A stretch of DNA of 32,274 nt, taken from contig CALCQV010000130.1 of NCBI GenBank assembly GCA_937894795.1, positions 1-32,274 of the forward strand, given 5' to 3'. Below, piece by piece: positions 17,401-23,437 of the stretch. The stretch is from an uncultured Bacteroidales bacterium. GTDB lineage: Bacteria > Bacteroidota > Bacteroidia > Bacteroidales > Lentimicrobiaceae. The translations under genes and the position numbers were made by a program. Below the pieces are notes generated by a model. The model was not told where the DNA came from, did no database searches, and saw only the letters and a program-made list of their open reading frames with translations. Position 1 is the first letter of the stretch; the number at the start of each line of letters is the position of its first letter.

Positions 17401-17784
17401 ATACATTCTTTGTTCTACGGTTTTCGTAGGGTCAGTAATTTTTTCAGCTTTATCTATTATAGACATTGCGCTTTCCAAATCCCCCTTTAGCCTTTGCAGG
17501 TCTGAAATTTTCAGAAGTACATCAATAAGTTCTTTTTTCTTTCCCTGTTTTTCAAAGTTATCAGCAGCCCTTTTATAATAGATAAAGGCACTGTCGTATA
17601 GTGACTGCTTGAATAGAGTATCTGCAGTGATTAAATCGGAAGTCTTTTTAATGGAATCAGTTACAATGCTTTTCTCAGCTATTTTATCCGGTTGTTGTCC
17701 ACAACCATAAAATAGTATAATGGCAAATATGGTCAATGAAATCCAAAGTGCTGCTCTGTGAATGCTACTATGAAGGACTGCCAT
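14437..17784 (-). CDS. TPR-CHAT protease-like lipoprotein with C-terminal membrane helix
   Basis: Protein of 1115 residues. A hydrophobic N-terminal segment ends FYGCGQQ, a plausible though weak lipobox with Cys28. Then come about ten or more tetratricopeptide repeats (YYKRAADNFEKQGK, ALTNYTKAYEIALKRKNPE, AYADALRYY-type), a helical linker, and a C-terminal CHAT domain of the caspase/separase clan: His at about 932 in HLAMHT and Cys at about 979 in LSACNTGSG, so both catalytic residues are present. A membrane helix at about 1080-1100 is followed by RKKKKSK. Topology would place TPR and CHAT in the periplasm. The ATG at 17784 is chosen over an upstream TTG. Targets are unknown. Confidence 0.88.
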   Translation of the reverse strand: MAVLHSSIHRAALWISLTIFAIILFYGCGQQPDKIAEKSIVTDSIKKTSDLITADTLFKQSLYDSAFIYYKRAADNFEKQGKKKELIDVLLKISDLQRLKGDLESAMSIIDKAEKITDPTKTVEQRMYADVLHKKGLLLNNKGLFDSAISVLNSSLSYKIKLFGERDTSLSLNYNLLGISYFYKGEYDNALTNYTKAYEIALKRKNPEDADLAMFLLNIGIINAQKGKYEEAEAAFTRALKINEKLLKSDDPELSMINLNVGRLKALLNKDSEALDYYNKAEEILVRKSEPGHPYFIYVYSNKGQTYVHLADYEKALIFFNKALALANTSLEKNHPQILSLNMNIGYVYEKKKDYANALRYYIASMPQDKENPSLVKTLGNMASLYNSMNEKVKADEYYQHALRLAIKYLGPDHPETGLLYTRYGYFLLYDPDKNNEIDYFNNALSISKKHYGAKSREVSNNYTHIGNYYYMRDETMKSLDFYQKAIIAIVRDFNNIDIYSTPDIKDIEADMYLVNALNGKAQALAVLGGKTNLTQSLNTYKLSVKVIDNLRSTYQDEESKLMVSDQAKYTFQKTVEVATQLFRVTKDKKHLADAFQYSDKSKSAVLINSMHDIEAQYFGKIPDNILDLEKILKLNISTFRSFIYEEKQKATPDINMINSWESRVFEFTVRYDSLTAILEKNYPDYYKLKYTEPSVSINTIQNALEKDNLLIEYMLSDSVLYMFAISKNAFEVFTQPIDSSFYKSIQNVVSATSNNSMFSTTKEDYIKYSTAAFQLYKTLIKPITGSFKEKKLIIIPDGEIGFISFDMLLTEIPDIRKMDYRKLPYLIHEKIISYSTSAILQYSGFQKRERHASRNFLVMAPSYDNLVESGKTAFTDENGEKVFLLPIPGVEKEIEGIKNSMFAKKIRGKSATEARFKEEVGKYNVLHLAMHTLVNNSQPMLSKLVFYQNQDTVEDGMLNTYELFSMDLNAGLAVLSACNTGSGKLLKGEGIMNLARGFIYAGVPGIVMTMWSVDDESSAEIVKKFYEYLEDGKSKDEALRQAKLDILAEGDPLRSHPFYWAAYVNIGDNSPMKFRSAILTYSFYGSVGIVILAAAFYFLRKKKKSKTLKIKPTA

Positions 17785-17808
17785 TGAGATATGCTTAAAA
17801 CCCAAGCA

Positions 17809-17841
17809 CAAAAATAGTCCAATAATCTAATAAATCGCAAA
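17809..17841 (-). promoter_or_regulatory. Promoter of the TPR-CHAT gene
   Basis: On the minus strand TTTG (17838-17841), 21 bases, then TATTTTTG (17809-17816): a full match to the Bacteroidota housekeeping promoter. The ATG lies 24 bases beyond. So the CHAT gene has its own promoter after the terminator of the upstream gene. Confidence 0.75.
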
Positions 17842-17847
17842 GAAATT

Positions 17848-17874
17848 AAAAAGGGGCTTTTTTAGCCCCTTTTT
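17848..17874 (-). terminator. Rho-independent terminator of the dockerin/cohesin-like gene
   Basis: GGGGC/GCCCC stem extended by A/T pairs, loop of about 6, with runs of T on both sides (so it could act on either strand). On the minus strand it follows the stop of the secreted-protein gene by about 18 bases. Confidence 0.85.
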
Positions 17875-17892
17875 ACCAAAACCTCTAAAAAT

Positions 17893-19128
17893 TTAGTGAA
17901 CTATAACAAGTCTCTTTGATTGATTAATACTGACACTTCCACTTGTGGTAAGGCTGTAGAAGTATACACCTTCTTTCATCTCTGACACTGGAATAACAAC
18001 TGAATGCTGACCTGCAGCCATCATCTCGTTGATGATAGTCTTGGTGAGTTTCCCATTAAGATTGTAAATATTAAGTGTGGTTTTCGAATCACATGGCAAG
18101 GTGAAGTATACTGTTGTTTTTTCACTTGCCGGATTTGGATAGCAATGGCTCAGATAATCATTGCTGCCGGCTGATAAGTATGGTACAGAGAAGGCCGGAC
18201 GGACAACTTCACCATTTACAAGAAAATGACTCAGATTACTCATGGTAAATTTAACATCTCCACCATTATATTTATCGTTGGTAACGGCTGAAATTACAAT
18301 AACAGGTTCTGAATTATTTATGTCGGCTGATGCCAGGTTCTCATTTGACCAGTTGACAATGATTCTGTTTTCTTCAACTCTTACATTTTTCAGGTTGCCT
18401 AATTGCGAAGAAACATTTTTAATATTTACTGTTGAAGGATATTCAACAACCAATCCCATTGCAGAAGCCTCGGTGATATCTTTTGCGAATACTTCAATGC
18501 TGAAATTATTTGAGAATTGTTTCTGGAAATAATTGACAGTGGTGGCAATTTCATTTCTTCCAATAGGTACAAATGTGCCATTCACATCACCTGAACTGGA
18601 ACCGCCCATTGTGGGAACATTGGTTTTCGTACCATCATGTATAACTAACCTAGCAGGTTCAAAAACCCATTCCGGATCAAAATTATCAGGCAAATTTTCA
18701 CTAAGGAGGTCGACATCCTCTGTATCTAAGGAATTATTTCCATTTAAATCACCTGCCAGGATCACAATCATTTCTACTGATGCTAATGGTGCATTGGGAT
18801 CAGTTAAAACTTCAAGGTACTCTACATCATCATAGTCCACTCCACCCGGTTCAATAGATGTACTGATTACTTTTACATAGTAACTACCGTAAGGGATATT
18901 TGGGAAAATATACTTGCCGTTGAAGTTAGTTGTAGTAGATGTAATATATGACCCGATTTCTTCATTTTCATCAACTCCATATAATTCAACGACAGCTGAA
19001 GCAATAGGTTTTGACGGATCGTCATGATAGGTTACAGTACCTTTGATGGGCTGTGCTCCAAAGGACTGGCTACTTAGCATAAGCAGAGCTAGGATAGCAA
19101 TCATCAAGTTTGCAGTTCTCTTTTTCAT
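17893..19128 (-). CDS. Secreted T9SS protein with dockerin-like and cohesin-like modules
   Basis: 411 residues. Signal peptide at 1-25 (MIAILALLMLSSQSFGAQ); an SpaA/carboxypeptidase-regulatory-like beta domain at about 27-120 (IKGTVTYHDDP, GKYIFPNIPYGSYYVKV); a dockerin-like segment with one good calcium loop GDLNGNNSLDTEDVDLL (126-142) and a second, shorter GDVNG at 180; a cohesin-like beta domain at about 195-320; and a T9SS type A sorting domain at about 330-411 (CYPNPASEKTTVYF, GVYFYSL). It is predicted to cross the outer membrane by type IX secretion and be surface-attached or released. Domains are assigned by eye; the cohesin-like call is the weakest. Role unknown, perhaps scaffold or adhesin. 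Confidence 0.8.
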   Translation of the reverse strand: MKKRTANLMIAILALLMLSSQSFGAQPIKGTVTYHDDPSKPIASAVVELYGVDENEEIGSYITSTTTNFNGKYIFPNIPYGSYYVKVISTSIEPGGVDYDDVEYLEVLTDPNAPLASVEMIVILAGDLNGNNSLDTEDVDLLSENLPDNFDPEWVFEPARLVIHDGTKTNVPTMGGSSSGDVNGTFVPIGRNEIATTVNYFQKQFSNNFSIEVFAKDITEASAMGLVVEYPSTVNIKNVSSQLGNLKNVRVEENRIIVNWSNENLASADINNSEPVIVISAVTNDKYNGGDVKFTMSNLSHFLVNGEVVRPAFSVPYLSAGSNDYLSHCYPNPASEKTTVYFTLPCDSKTTLNIYNLNGKLTKTIINEMMAAGQHSVVIPVSEMKEGVYFYSLTTSGSVSINQSKRLVIVH

Positions 19129-19525
19129 TTTAAAAGGGGTTTGGGATTAAGTTTTTCTTTATTTTGATAAATATCAGAACTTCGTGACTTTTGTCATGTT
19201 GTGGTAAGCACCGGCTCATTCAGAATATTGCCTAATATGTTATTTTTTTACGCACCAAATATACTGAAAAATTGATATTGTACCAGGTTATCACTAATTA
19301 AATGAGATACCTTTACGTCCATTAATCGGTTAAATAGGAAAAGGTAATACCAAAAATGACATATTTTTATGCATTATTTTAATTGAATCATGTAAAAGGC
19401 TGATATACTGAATGATACAGTAAATCGAATTATGTATCAGATAGAGTATCAGGCACTAAGGAAAAAAAATATTTTTTTTGATACCCGTATTACCTTTTTG
19501 TAAAAAACGGATAAAGTAACGAACT
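19129..19525. other. Divergent intergenic region with repeated GATAC/GTATC motifs
   Basis: 397 bases between divergent genes, with no gene seen. A cluster of related short motifs lies at 19400-19485: CTGATA (19400), TGATAC (19413), TATCAG (19435 and 19447, 12 bases apart) and TGATAC (19480), plus TACTG-N7-CAGTA at 19406-19422. An A8-T-A-T8 palindrome-like tract lies at 19462-19479. No clean TAnnTTTG element was found for either flanking gene, so one or both may use another sigma factor. Confidence 0.4.
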
Positions 19526-20107
19526 ATGATTCATTATTCTGATGAAGCAATCATTGAAGGTCTGAGGCTCAGAAGTGATTACATCATCAAATATATATAT
19601 CAGGAGTTATTCCCCATGATACTGTTTTTAGTCACTAAAAACAATGGAAGTGAGGAAGATGCTGAAGATGTTTTTCAAGACAGTTTGATAATTGTCTTTA
19701 AAAAGATCAAGGCCAATGAGTTTGATTTGAGTTGTTCTTTTCGTACTTATCTTTATTCGGTCAGCCGGAACCTTTGGTTGCAAAAGCTTAGTAAACGCAA
19801 GCAATTCTCCAGAGAATTCAGTGATGTTGAAACATATATTACAATGACCGATTATGCATTAAGTGAAAAGAATCAGGATGAACTAGAGAAGTTTCGGTTG
19901 TATCAGCAGCATTTTCTTACGCTGAATGATGATTGCCAGAAAGTTCTGATGCTTTTTATGAAGAAAGTATCACTTAAAGAAATTGCAATAGAAATGGGTT
20001 ACAAAACCGAGAAATATGCGAAAACCCGAAAATACCTCTGTAAGGAAGAGTTAAAGAAGAGAATTATCAATGATCCGAAGTGCCAAAAATTCCTGTCCGA
20101 TGACTAG
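19526..20107 (+). CDS. Sigma-70 family (ECF-like) RNA polymerase sigma factor
   Basis: 193 residues. Region 2 covers about 20-85, with the core-binding helix NGSEEDAEDVFQDSLIIVFKKI and the -10 recognition helix containing FRTYLYSVSRNLWLQKL. Region 4 covers about 130-180, with CQKVLMLFMKKVSLKEIAIEMGYKTEKYAKTRK as the helix-turn-helix. No region 1 or 3, as in ECF factors. The stop overlaps the next gene's start by 8 bases, so it is coupled to a membrane TPR protein that probably restrains it. Divergent from the T9SS protein and TPR-CHAT genes. Confidence 0.9.
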   Translation: MIHYSDEAIIEGLRLRSDYIIKYIYQELFPMILFLVTKNNGSEEDAEDVFQDSLIIVFKKIKANEFDLSCSFRTYLYSVSRNLWLQKLSKRKQFSREFSDVETYITMTDYALSEKNQDELEKFRLYQQHFLTLNDDCQKVLMLFMKKVSLKEIAIEMGYKTEKYAKTRKYLCKEELKKRIINDPKCQKFLSDD

Positions 20108-20858
20108 AAAACTCAAGTATTCCCAGCTTATCGAAAGATTTCTTGCCAGGGAAATGAATGAGGATGAACTCCGATGGTTCAGCAATGAATTGCAATCCAA
20201 TGCTGAATTGTCGACTGAACTTAAGCTCGATAAAGACCTTGACAAGATTCTTTCAGAAGAAGATGTTGTTGAGTTTCGGAGAAAGCTTTTAAGTGTTTAT
20301 AATGAGAACAAACAATTGAAAGCACCAAGAATTGTAAGGCTTCAACCGCGTAAATGGCAGTTGGCAGCAGCAGCAGCAATTGCTGTCCTTATGATTACTG
20401 GCGGCGCACTTTTGTTTACTCAGCAGCGCTCCTACACGCCTGAAAAACTATTCAGTATGTACTATGATTCAGACAGATCCATTGAACTGACACGTTCTGG
20501 TAATGCTAATATCGTAGAGGCTGTTTTGAAATTTCAACAGAAAGACTTTCAGGGTGCTTCCCTGCTATTTGCTGAAATACTCGACAGGGACAGCTCTAAT
20601 ATGGCAGTCTGGTTCTATAGCGGCATTTCCTACATTGAAACAGATAGAATTGATAATGCTGTTGATGCTTTCAATTTTATTGTTAATGACGGAAATAGCC
20701 TTTATGTTGAACATGCTGAATGGTATCTGGGATTGTGTTACCTTAAAAACGAACAGATTGATTCTGCCGTTGATGAATTCAGAAAAATCGCAGTTGACCA
20801 AAATAACTACCATAAAAAAGAAGCTGAAAAGATTCTGGCTAATCTTGGTCGACAGTAA
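20100..20858 (+). CDS. Membrane-anchored TPR protein, probable anti-sigma factor
   Basis: 252 residues from the ATG at 20100, which overlaps the sigma stop by 8 bases; an earlier ATG at 20070 would overlap by 38. The N-terminal 80 residues are charged and helical (YSQLIERFLAREMNEDELRWF), like the sigma-binding end of anti-sigma factors but without a zinc HxxxCxxC motif. One membrane helix lies at about 86-106 (WQLAAAAAIAVLMITGGALLF). The periplasmic part has about three tetratricopeptide repeats (FQGASLLFAEILDRDSSN, AVDAFNFIVNDG, AVDEFRKIA). Function as an anti-sigma factor is inferred from coupling and topology. Confidence 0.72.
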   Translation: MTRKLKYSQLIERFLAREMNEDELRWFSNELQSNAELSTELKLDKDLDKILSEEDVVEFRRKLLSVYNENKQLKAPRIVRLQPRKWQLAAAAAIAVLMITGGALLFTQQRSYTPEKLFSMYYDSDRSIELTRSGNANIVEAVLKFQQKDFQGASLLFAEILDRDSSNMAVWFYSGISYIETDRIDNAVDAFNFIVNDGNSLYVEHAEWYLGLCYLKNEQIDSAVDEFRKIAVDQNNYHKKEAEKILANLGRQ

Positions 20859-20894
20859 CAACCCCCACTAAAGGATCATTGATATCATAAAAAG

Positions 20895-20918
20895 AACCGG
20901 ATTTTTCCGGTTTTTTTT
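20895..20918 (+). terminator. Rho-independent terminator after the sigma/TPR operon
   Basis: Stem AACCGGA/TCCGGTT with a TTTT loop, followed by six further T. It ends 60 bases after the TPR gene. Confidence 0.88.
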
Positions 20919-20970
20919 ATGTTCCCTGCTCTCCTCTCACAATAAGATATTATTTAATAATCAACCATGA

Positions 20971-21003
20971 TTTGCTTTGTAATGGATTTCTTTTGTAAAT
21001 TTG
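20971..21003 (+). promoter_or_regulatory. tRNA-Pro promoter
   Basis: TTTG at 20971-20974, 21 bases, then TAAATTTG at 20996-21003: perfect match to the Bacteroidota housekeeping promoter. The mature tRNA starts 12 bases after the -7 element. Confidence 0.82.
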
Positions 21004-21014
21004 CACCTCCTTAT

Positions 21015-21088
21015 CGGGGTGTGGCGCAGTTGGCTAGCGTACTTGCATGGGGTGCAAGTGGTCGTCAGTTCGAGTCTGACCACTCCGA
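21015..21088 (+). tRNA. tRNA-Pro (anticodon GGG)
   Basis: Cloverleaf readable by eye. Acceptor CGGGGTG pairs with CACTCCG (one G-T), discriminator A. D stem GCGC/GCGT, anticodon stem CTTGC/GCAAG with 7-base loop ATGGGGT, so the anticodon is GGG and it reads CCC/CCU. T stem GTCAG/CTGAC with loop TTCGAGT. The 3' CCA is not encoded. The start CGGGGTGTGGCGCAG is characteristic of bacterial tRNA-Pro. Confidence 0.95.
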
Positions 21089-21101
21089 CAAGCTTTAAGT
21101 C

Positions 21102-21137
21102 AAGCACTTACATTCTCCTATGTAAGTGCTTTTTTTG
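21102..21137 (+). terminator. Rho-independent terminator of tRNA-Pro
   Basis: 12-base perfect stem AAGCACTTACAT / ATGTAAGTGCTT with a 6-base loop and a run of T, starting 14 bases after the tRNA. Confidence 0.9.
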
Positions 21138-21302
21138 TCTCTGGCTCCTTTCTCTGCTTAAACTATTTCTTTATTCAAAGGTTATTCCATTTACTGCCGG
21201 CAGTTGTTTTTGATGGTATGGAAATAAATTGCCACATTTGTCATCTATATTATTTAATTAAGCAATTAACGTATAGTTTAATACCTTAAAACTCTGTTTC
21301 AA

Positions 21303-21716
21303 ATGGTTGAGATAAAAACAAAACAAAATTCTGCCAGTGTTGAGGATTTTATTAATTCAGTTGATGATGTGAAAAAGCGGAACGATAGTTTTATCCTTTT
21401 GAATATAATGAAACAAGTCAGTGGTGAAGAACCTAAAATGTGGGGCGCTTCACTTATTGGCTTTGGTAAAATCATTGTGAAAAGTCCTAAAACAAATAGA
21501 GAAGTTGAGTGGCTAAAAATTGGTTTTTCACCCCGTAAAGCGAATCTGTCATTGTACCTTACCGGAAATATTCTGAAATATGGTGATTTTCTAAAGAAAA
21601 TCGGTAAACATAAAACCGGTGTTGGATGTCTTTATATTAATAGGTTAGAAGATATTGACCTTGATGTTCTGAAGGAACTTATTGATACTTCCTTTAAATC
21701 TGATCATTTTGTTTAA
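21303..21716 (+). CDS. DUF1801 (YdhG-like) protein
   Basis: 137-residue cytoplasmic protein resembling DUF1801: VEDFINSVDDVKKRNDSFILLNIMKQVSG at the N-terminus, the core PKMWGASLIGFGK, then WLKIGFSPRKANLSLYL and a GKHKTGVGCLYI strand before a C-terminal helix DVLKELIDTSFK. The fold is related to YdhG; no reaction is established. It lies 31 bases before the DUF4256 gene, likely co-transcribed. Confidence 0.85.
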   Translation: MVEIKTKQNSASVEDFINSVDDVKKRNDSFILLNIMKQVSGEEPKMWGASLIGFGKIIVKSPKTNREVEWLKIGFSPRKANLSLYLTGNILKYGDFLKKIGKHKTGVGCLYINRLEDIDLDVLKELIDTSFKSDHFV

Positions 21717-21747
21717 TGTAACTTTATACTAAAATATCCCTGTATTT

Positions 21748-22308
21748 ATGCCTAAAAGTGAACTGTCAGCTGAACAACAACGCGTACTTTTAAATACATT
21801 AAAAGTACGCTTTGAAAAATACTTGAACCGTCATAAGGATGTGAATTGGAATGATGTGCAGTCAAAGCTGAAAGCCAATAATGAGAAAATGTGGTCTCTC
21901 TATGAAATGGAAAAAACCGGCGGCGAACCTGATGTAGTGGGTTATGATAAGGATTCAGACAAATTTCTATTTGTTGACTGTTCAGAACAAACTCCCCAGG
22001 AGAGAAGAAGCATCTGTTATGACCACCGGGCACTGGAGTCTCGAAAAGAGTATAAACCACTCAACAGTGCCTTGAATATGGCTTCAGATATGGGAATAGA
22101 TCTTTTAACCGAACAAGAGTACCGTGAATTGCAACAGCTTGGTGAATTTGATACCAAAACATCAAGTTGGGTGAAAACACCACCTGGTATTAGAGATCTT
22201 GGAGGTGCGCTCTATTGTGACCGCAGATATAACCAGGTATTCCTTTATCATAATGGTGCTGATTCTTATTATGCTGTCAGGGGTTTCCGCGGAATATTGA
22301 AAGTTTGA
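21748..22308 (+). CDS. DUF4256 protein
   Basis: 186-residue soluble protein matching the DUF4256 pattern: LKVRFEKYLNRHKDVNW, MEKTGGEPDVVGYD, FVDCSEQTPQERRSICYDHRALESR, DLLTEQEYRELQQLGEFDTKTSSWVKTPP and a C-terminal GGALYCDRRYNQVFLYHNGADSYY. Function unknown. A 12-bp perfect inverted repeat lies inside the coding sequence at 21782-21810, just after the start. Confidence 0.85.
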   Translation: MPKSELSAEQQRVLLNTLKVRFEKYLNRHKDVNWNDVQSKLKANNEKMWSLYEMEKTGGEPDVVGYDKDSDKFLFVDCSEQTPQERRSICYDHRALESRKEYKPLNSALNMASDMGIDLLTEQEYRELQQLGEFDTKTSSWVKTPPGIRDLGGALYCDRRYNQVFLYHNGADSYYAVRGFRGILKV

Positions 22309-22326
22309 AATATTTTTCTCCTTATC

Positions 22327-22374
22327 TTGACTTCTCTTTCTTTTTGTATTAGCTTTGCAGCGCAAAGTACTTTT
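22327..22374 (+). promoter_or_regulatory. Promoter and operator copy 1 of the membrane protein/regulator operon
   Basis: TTG (22327-22329), 20 bases, then TAGCTTTG (22350-22357): a good Bacteroidota promoter. The -7 TTTG is also the first arm of an operator-like block: CTTTG, four bases, then GCAAAGTACTTTT (22353-22374), which contains the palindrome AAAGTACTTT. The block ends 2 bases before the ATG at 22377, so the mRNA leader is very short. The same block recurs at 23309-23330. Confidence 0.7.
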
Positions 22375-22376
22375 CA

Positions 22377-22991
22377 ATGAAAGAAGAAAAAGATTATATT
22401 CAGGATATTGCTGAAATCCGCTCCATGATGGAGCACTCTTCTAAATTTCTGTCTCTTTCCGGCTGGTCGGGAATAATGGCCGGTGTTTATGCACTGGCTG
22501 GTGCCTTTATTGTTTGGATGGTATATGATTTCAATCCTTCATATCTGCTTTATGGTTTATTTGAACCGATTCCTGATGTTTTCGAGTTATTTATTATTGC
22601 TATGGCAGTGCTGGTAATGGCTCTTGTTACAGCATTTTTTGATTCATTCAGAAAAGCTCGCAGTAAAGGTGAGAAAGCATGGAATGCCGTATCTAAAAAG
22701 CTGCTGACTAATTTGGCTGTTCCTCTCGTTGCAGGCGGTGTGCTGATAATTGCCGTTGCTTCTGCCGGTTTGGTTGGATTGGTAATGCCTTTAACCTTGA
22801 TATTTTATGGTCTTGCTTTATACAATGGGGGTAACTTTACCTATAGGGCAATAAAGATTCTTGGTGTGGTTCAGATGTTTTTAGGATTATTATCATGTTT
22901 CTTTATTGAATATTCCTTGCTTCTCTGGGCCTTTGGTTTTGGCATTGTGCATATAATCTATGGAGTATACATGTTTAGCAAGATACGGTGA
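22377..22991 (+). CDS. Integral membrane protein co-transcribed with a winged-helix regulator
   Basis: 204 residues. A 35-residue cytoplasmic N-terminus (EKDYIQDIAEIRSMMEHSSKFLSLSGWSG) precedes about six membrane helices in three hairpins: AGVYALAGAFIVWMVY, ELFIIAMAVLVMALVTAFF, the pair VPLVAGGVLIIAVASAGLV and MPLTLIFYGLALYNG, VVQMFLGLLSCFF and LLLWAFGFGIVHIIYGVYMF. I do not recognise a named function. Such proteins commonly precede an HTH_34 regulator in Bacteroidota. The stop overlaps the regulator's GTG start by 4 bases. Confidence 0.8.
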   Translation: MKEEKDYIQDIAEIRSMMEHSSKFLSLSGWSGIMAGVYALAGAFIVWMVYDFNPSYLLYGLFEPIPDVFELFIIAMAVLVMALVTAFFDSFRKARSKGEKAWNAVSKKLLTNLAVPLVAGGVLIIAVASAGLVGLVMPLTLIFYGLALYNGGNFTYRAIKILGVVQMFLGLLSCFFIEYSLLLWAFGFGIVHIIYGVYMFSKIR

Positions 22992-23287
22992 AAATATCTA
23001 TAACAGGTTTAAATAAAGCGTTTGAAAGTCGTATTCGACTTGGTATTATGTCAGTATTGGCAGTTAATGATATCATTGACTTCAATAGGCTTAAAGAGTA
23101 CCTTGATCTGACTGATGGCAATTTAGCGAGTCACTTGAAAGCACTGGAGAAGGAAGAGTTTATAATGGTGGAGAAATCCTTTGTTGGTAAAAAGCCCAAT
23201 ACCCGTTACCGGTTGACCAAAGCAGGGAAGAAGGCTTTTGATGATCATCTTGCAGCTCTTGAGCAATTGATCCATACACAGAAATAG
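22988..23287 (+). CDS. Winged-helix transcriptional regulator (HTH_34 type)
   Basis: 99 residues beginning at GTG and overlapping the membrane protein gene (GTGA). It is a single winged-helix domain of the ArsR/MarR-like HTH_34 family: RIRLGIMSVLAVNDIIDFNRLKEYLDLTDGNLASHLKALEKEEFI is helices 1-3 with recognition helix NLASHLKALE, KPNTRYRLTKAGKKAF the wing, followed by a short dimerisation helix. No metal-binding cysteines. The paired operator-like blocks at 22353-22374 and 23309-23330 are its probable binding sites, making it autoregulatory and a regulator of creD (inference). Confidence 0.88.
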   Translation: MKISITGLNKAFESRIRLGIMSVLAVNDIIDFNRLKEYLDLTDGNLASHLKALEKEEFIMVEKSFVGKKPNTRYRLTKAGKKAFDDHLAALEQLIHTQK

Positions 23288-23305
23288 TACTATTTTTTTG
23301 ATAAT

Positions 23306-23330
23306 TAACTTTGAAATGCAAAGTACTTTT
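23306..23330 (+). promoter_or_regulatory. Promoter -7 element and operator copy 2, upstream of creD
   Basis: TAACTTTG (23306-23313) is a perfect -7 element overlapping the second copy of the operator block: CTTTG, four bases, GCAAAGTACTTTT (23309-23330). It matches the copy at 22353-22374 in 18 of 22 positions; only the four spacer bases differ. No TTTG lies 21 bases upstream. The creD ATG is 107 bases downstream of the block. Confidence 0.65.
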
Positions 23331-23437
23331 AAAATTATAATCATCAACCCATGCTAACCATAATATTGAATAACTTAAATGCCCGATTCAACATATTCTT
23401 ATCCATTCCTTATCTAACATTTTTAACTTAACTATTT

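Noticed and set aside
14437..20858. Phage-defence island reading of the CHAT locus
   Set aside because: No gasdermin, nuclease, reverse transcriptase or other defence partner, and the CHAT protein is predicted to be exported.
21001..21213. 70-codon open frame across the tRNA
   Set aside because: It runs through tRNA-Pro and its terminator; a shadow of the RNA gene.
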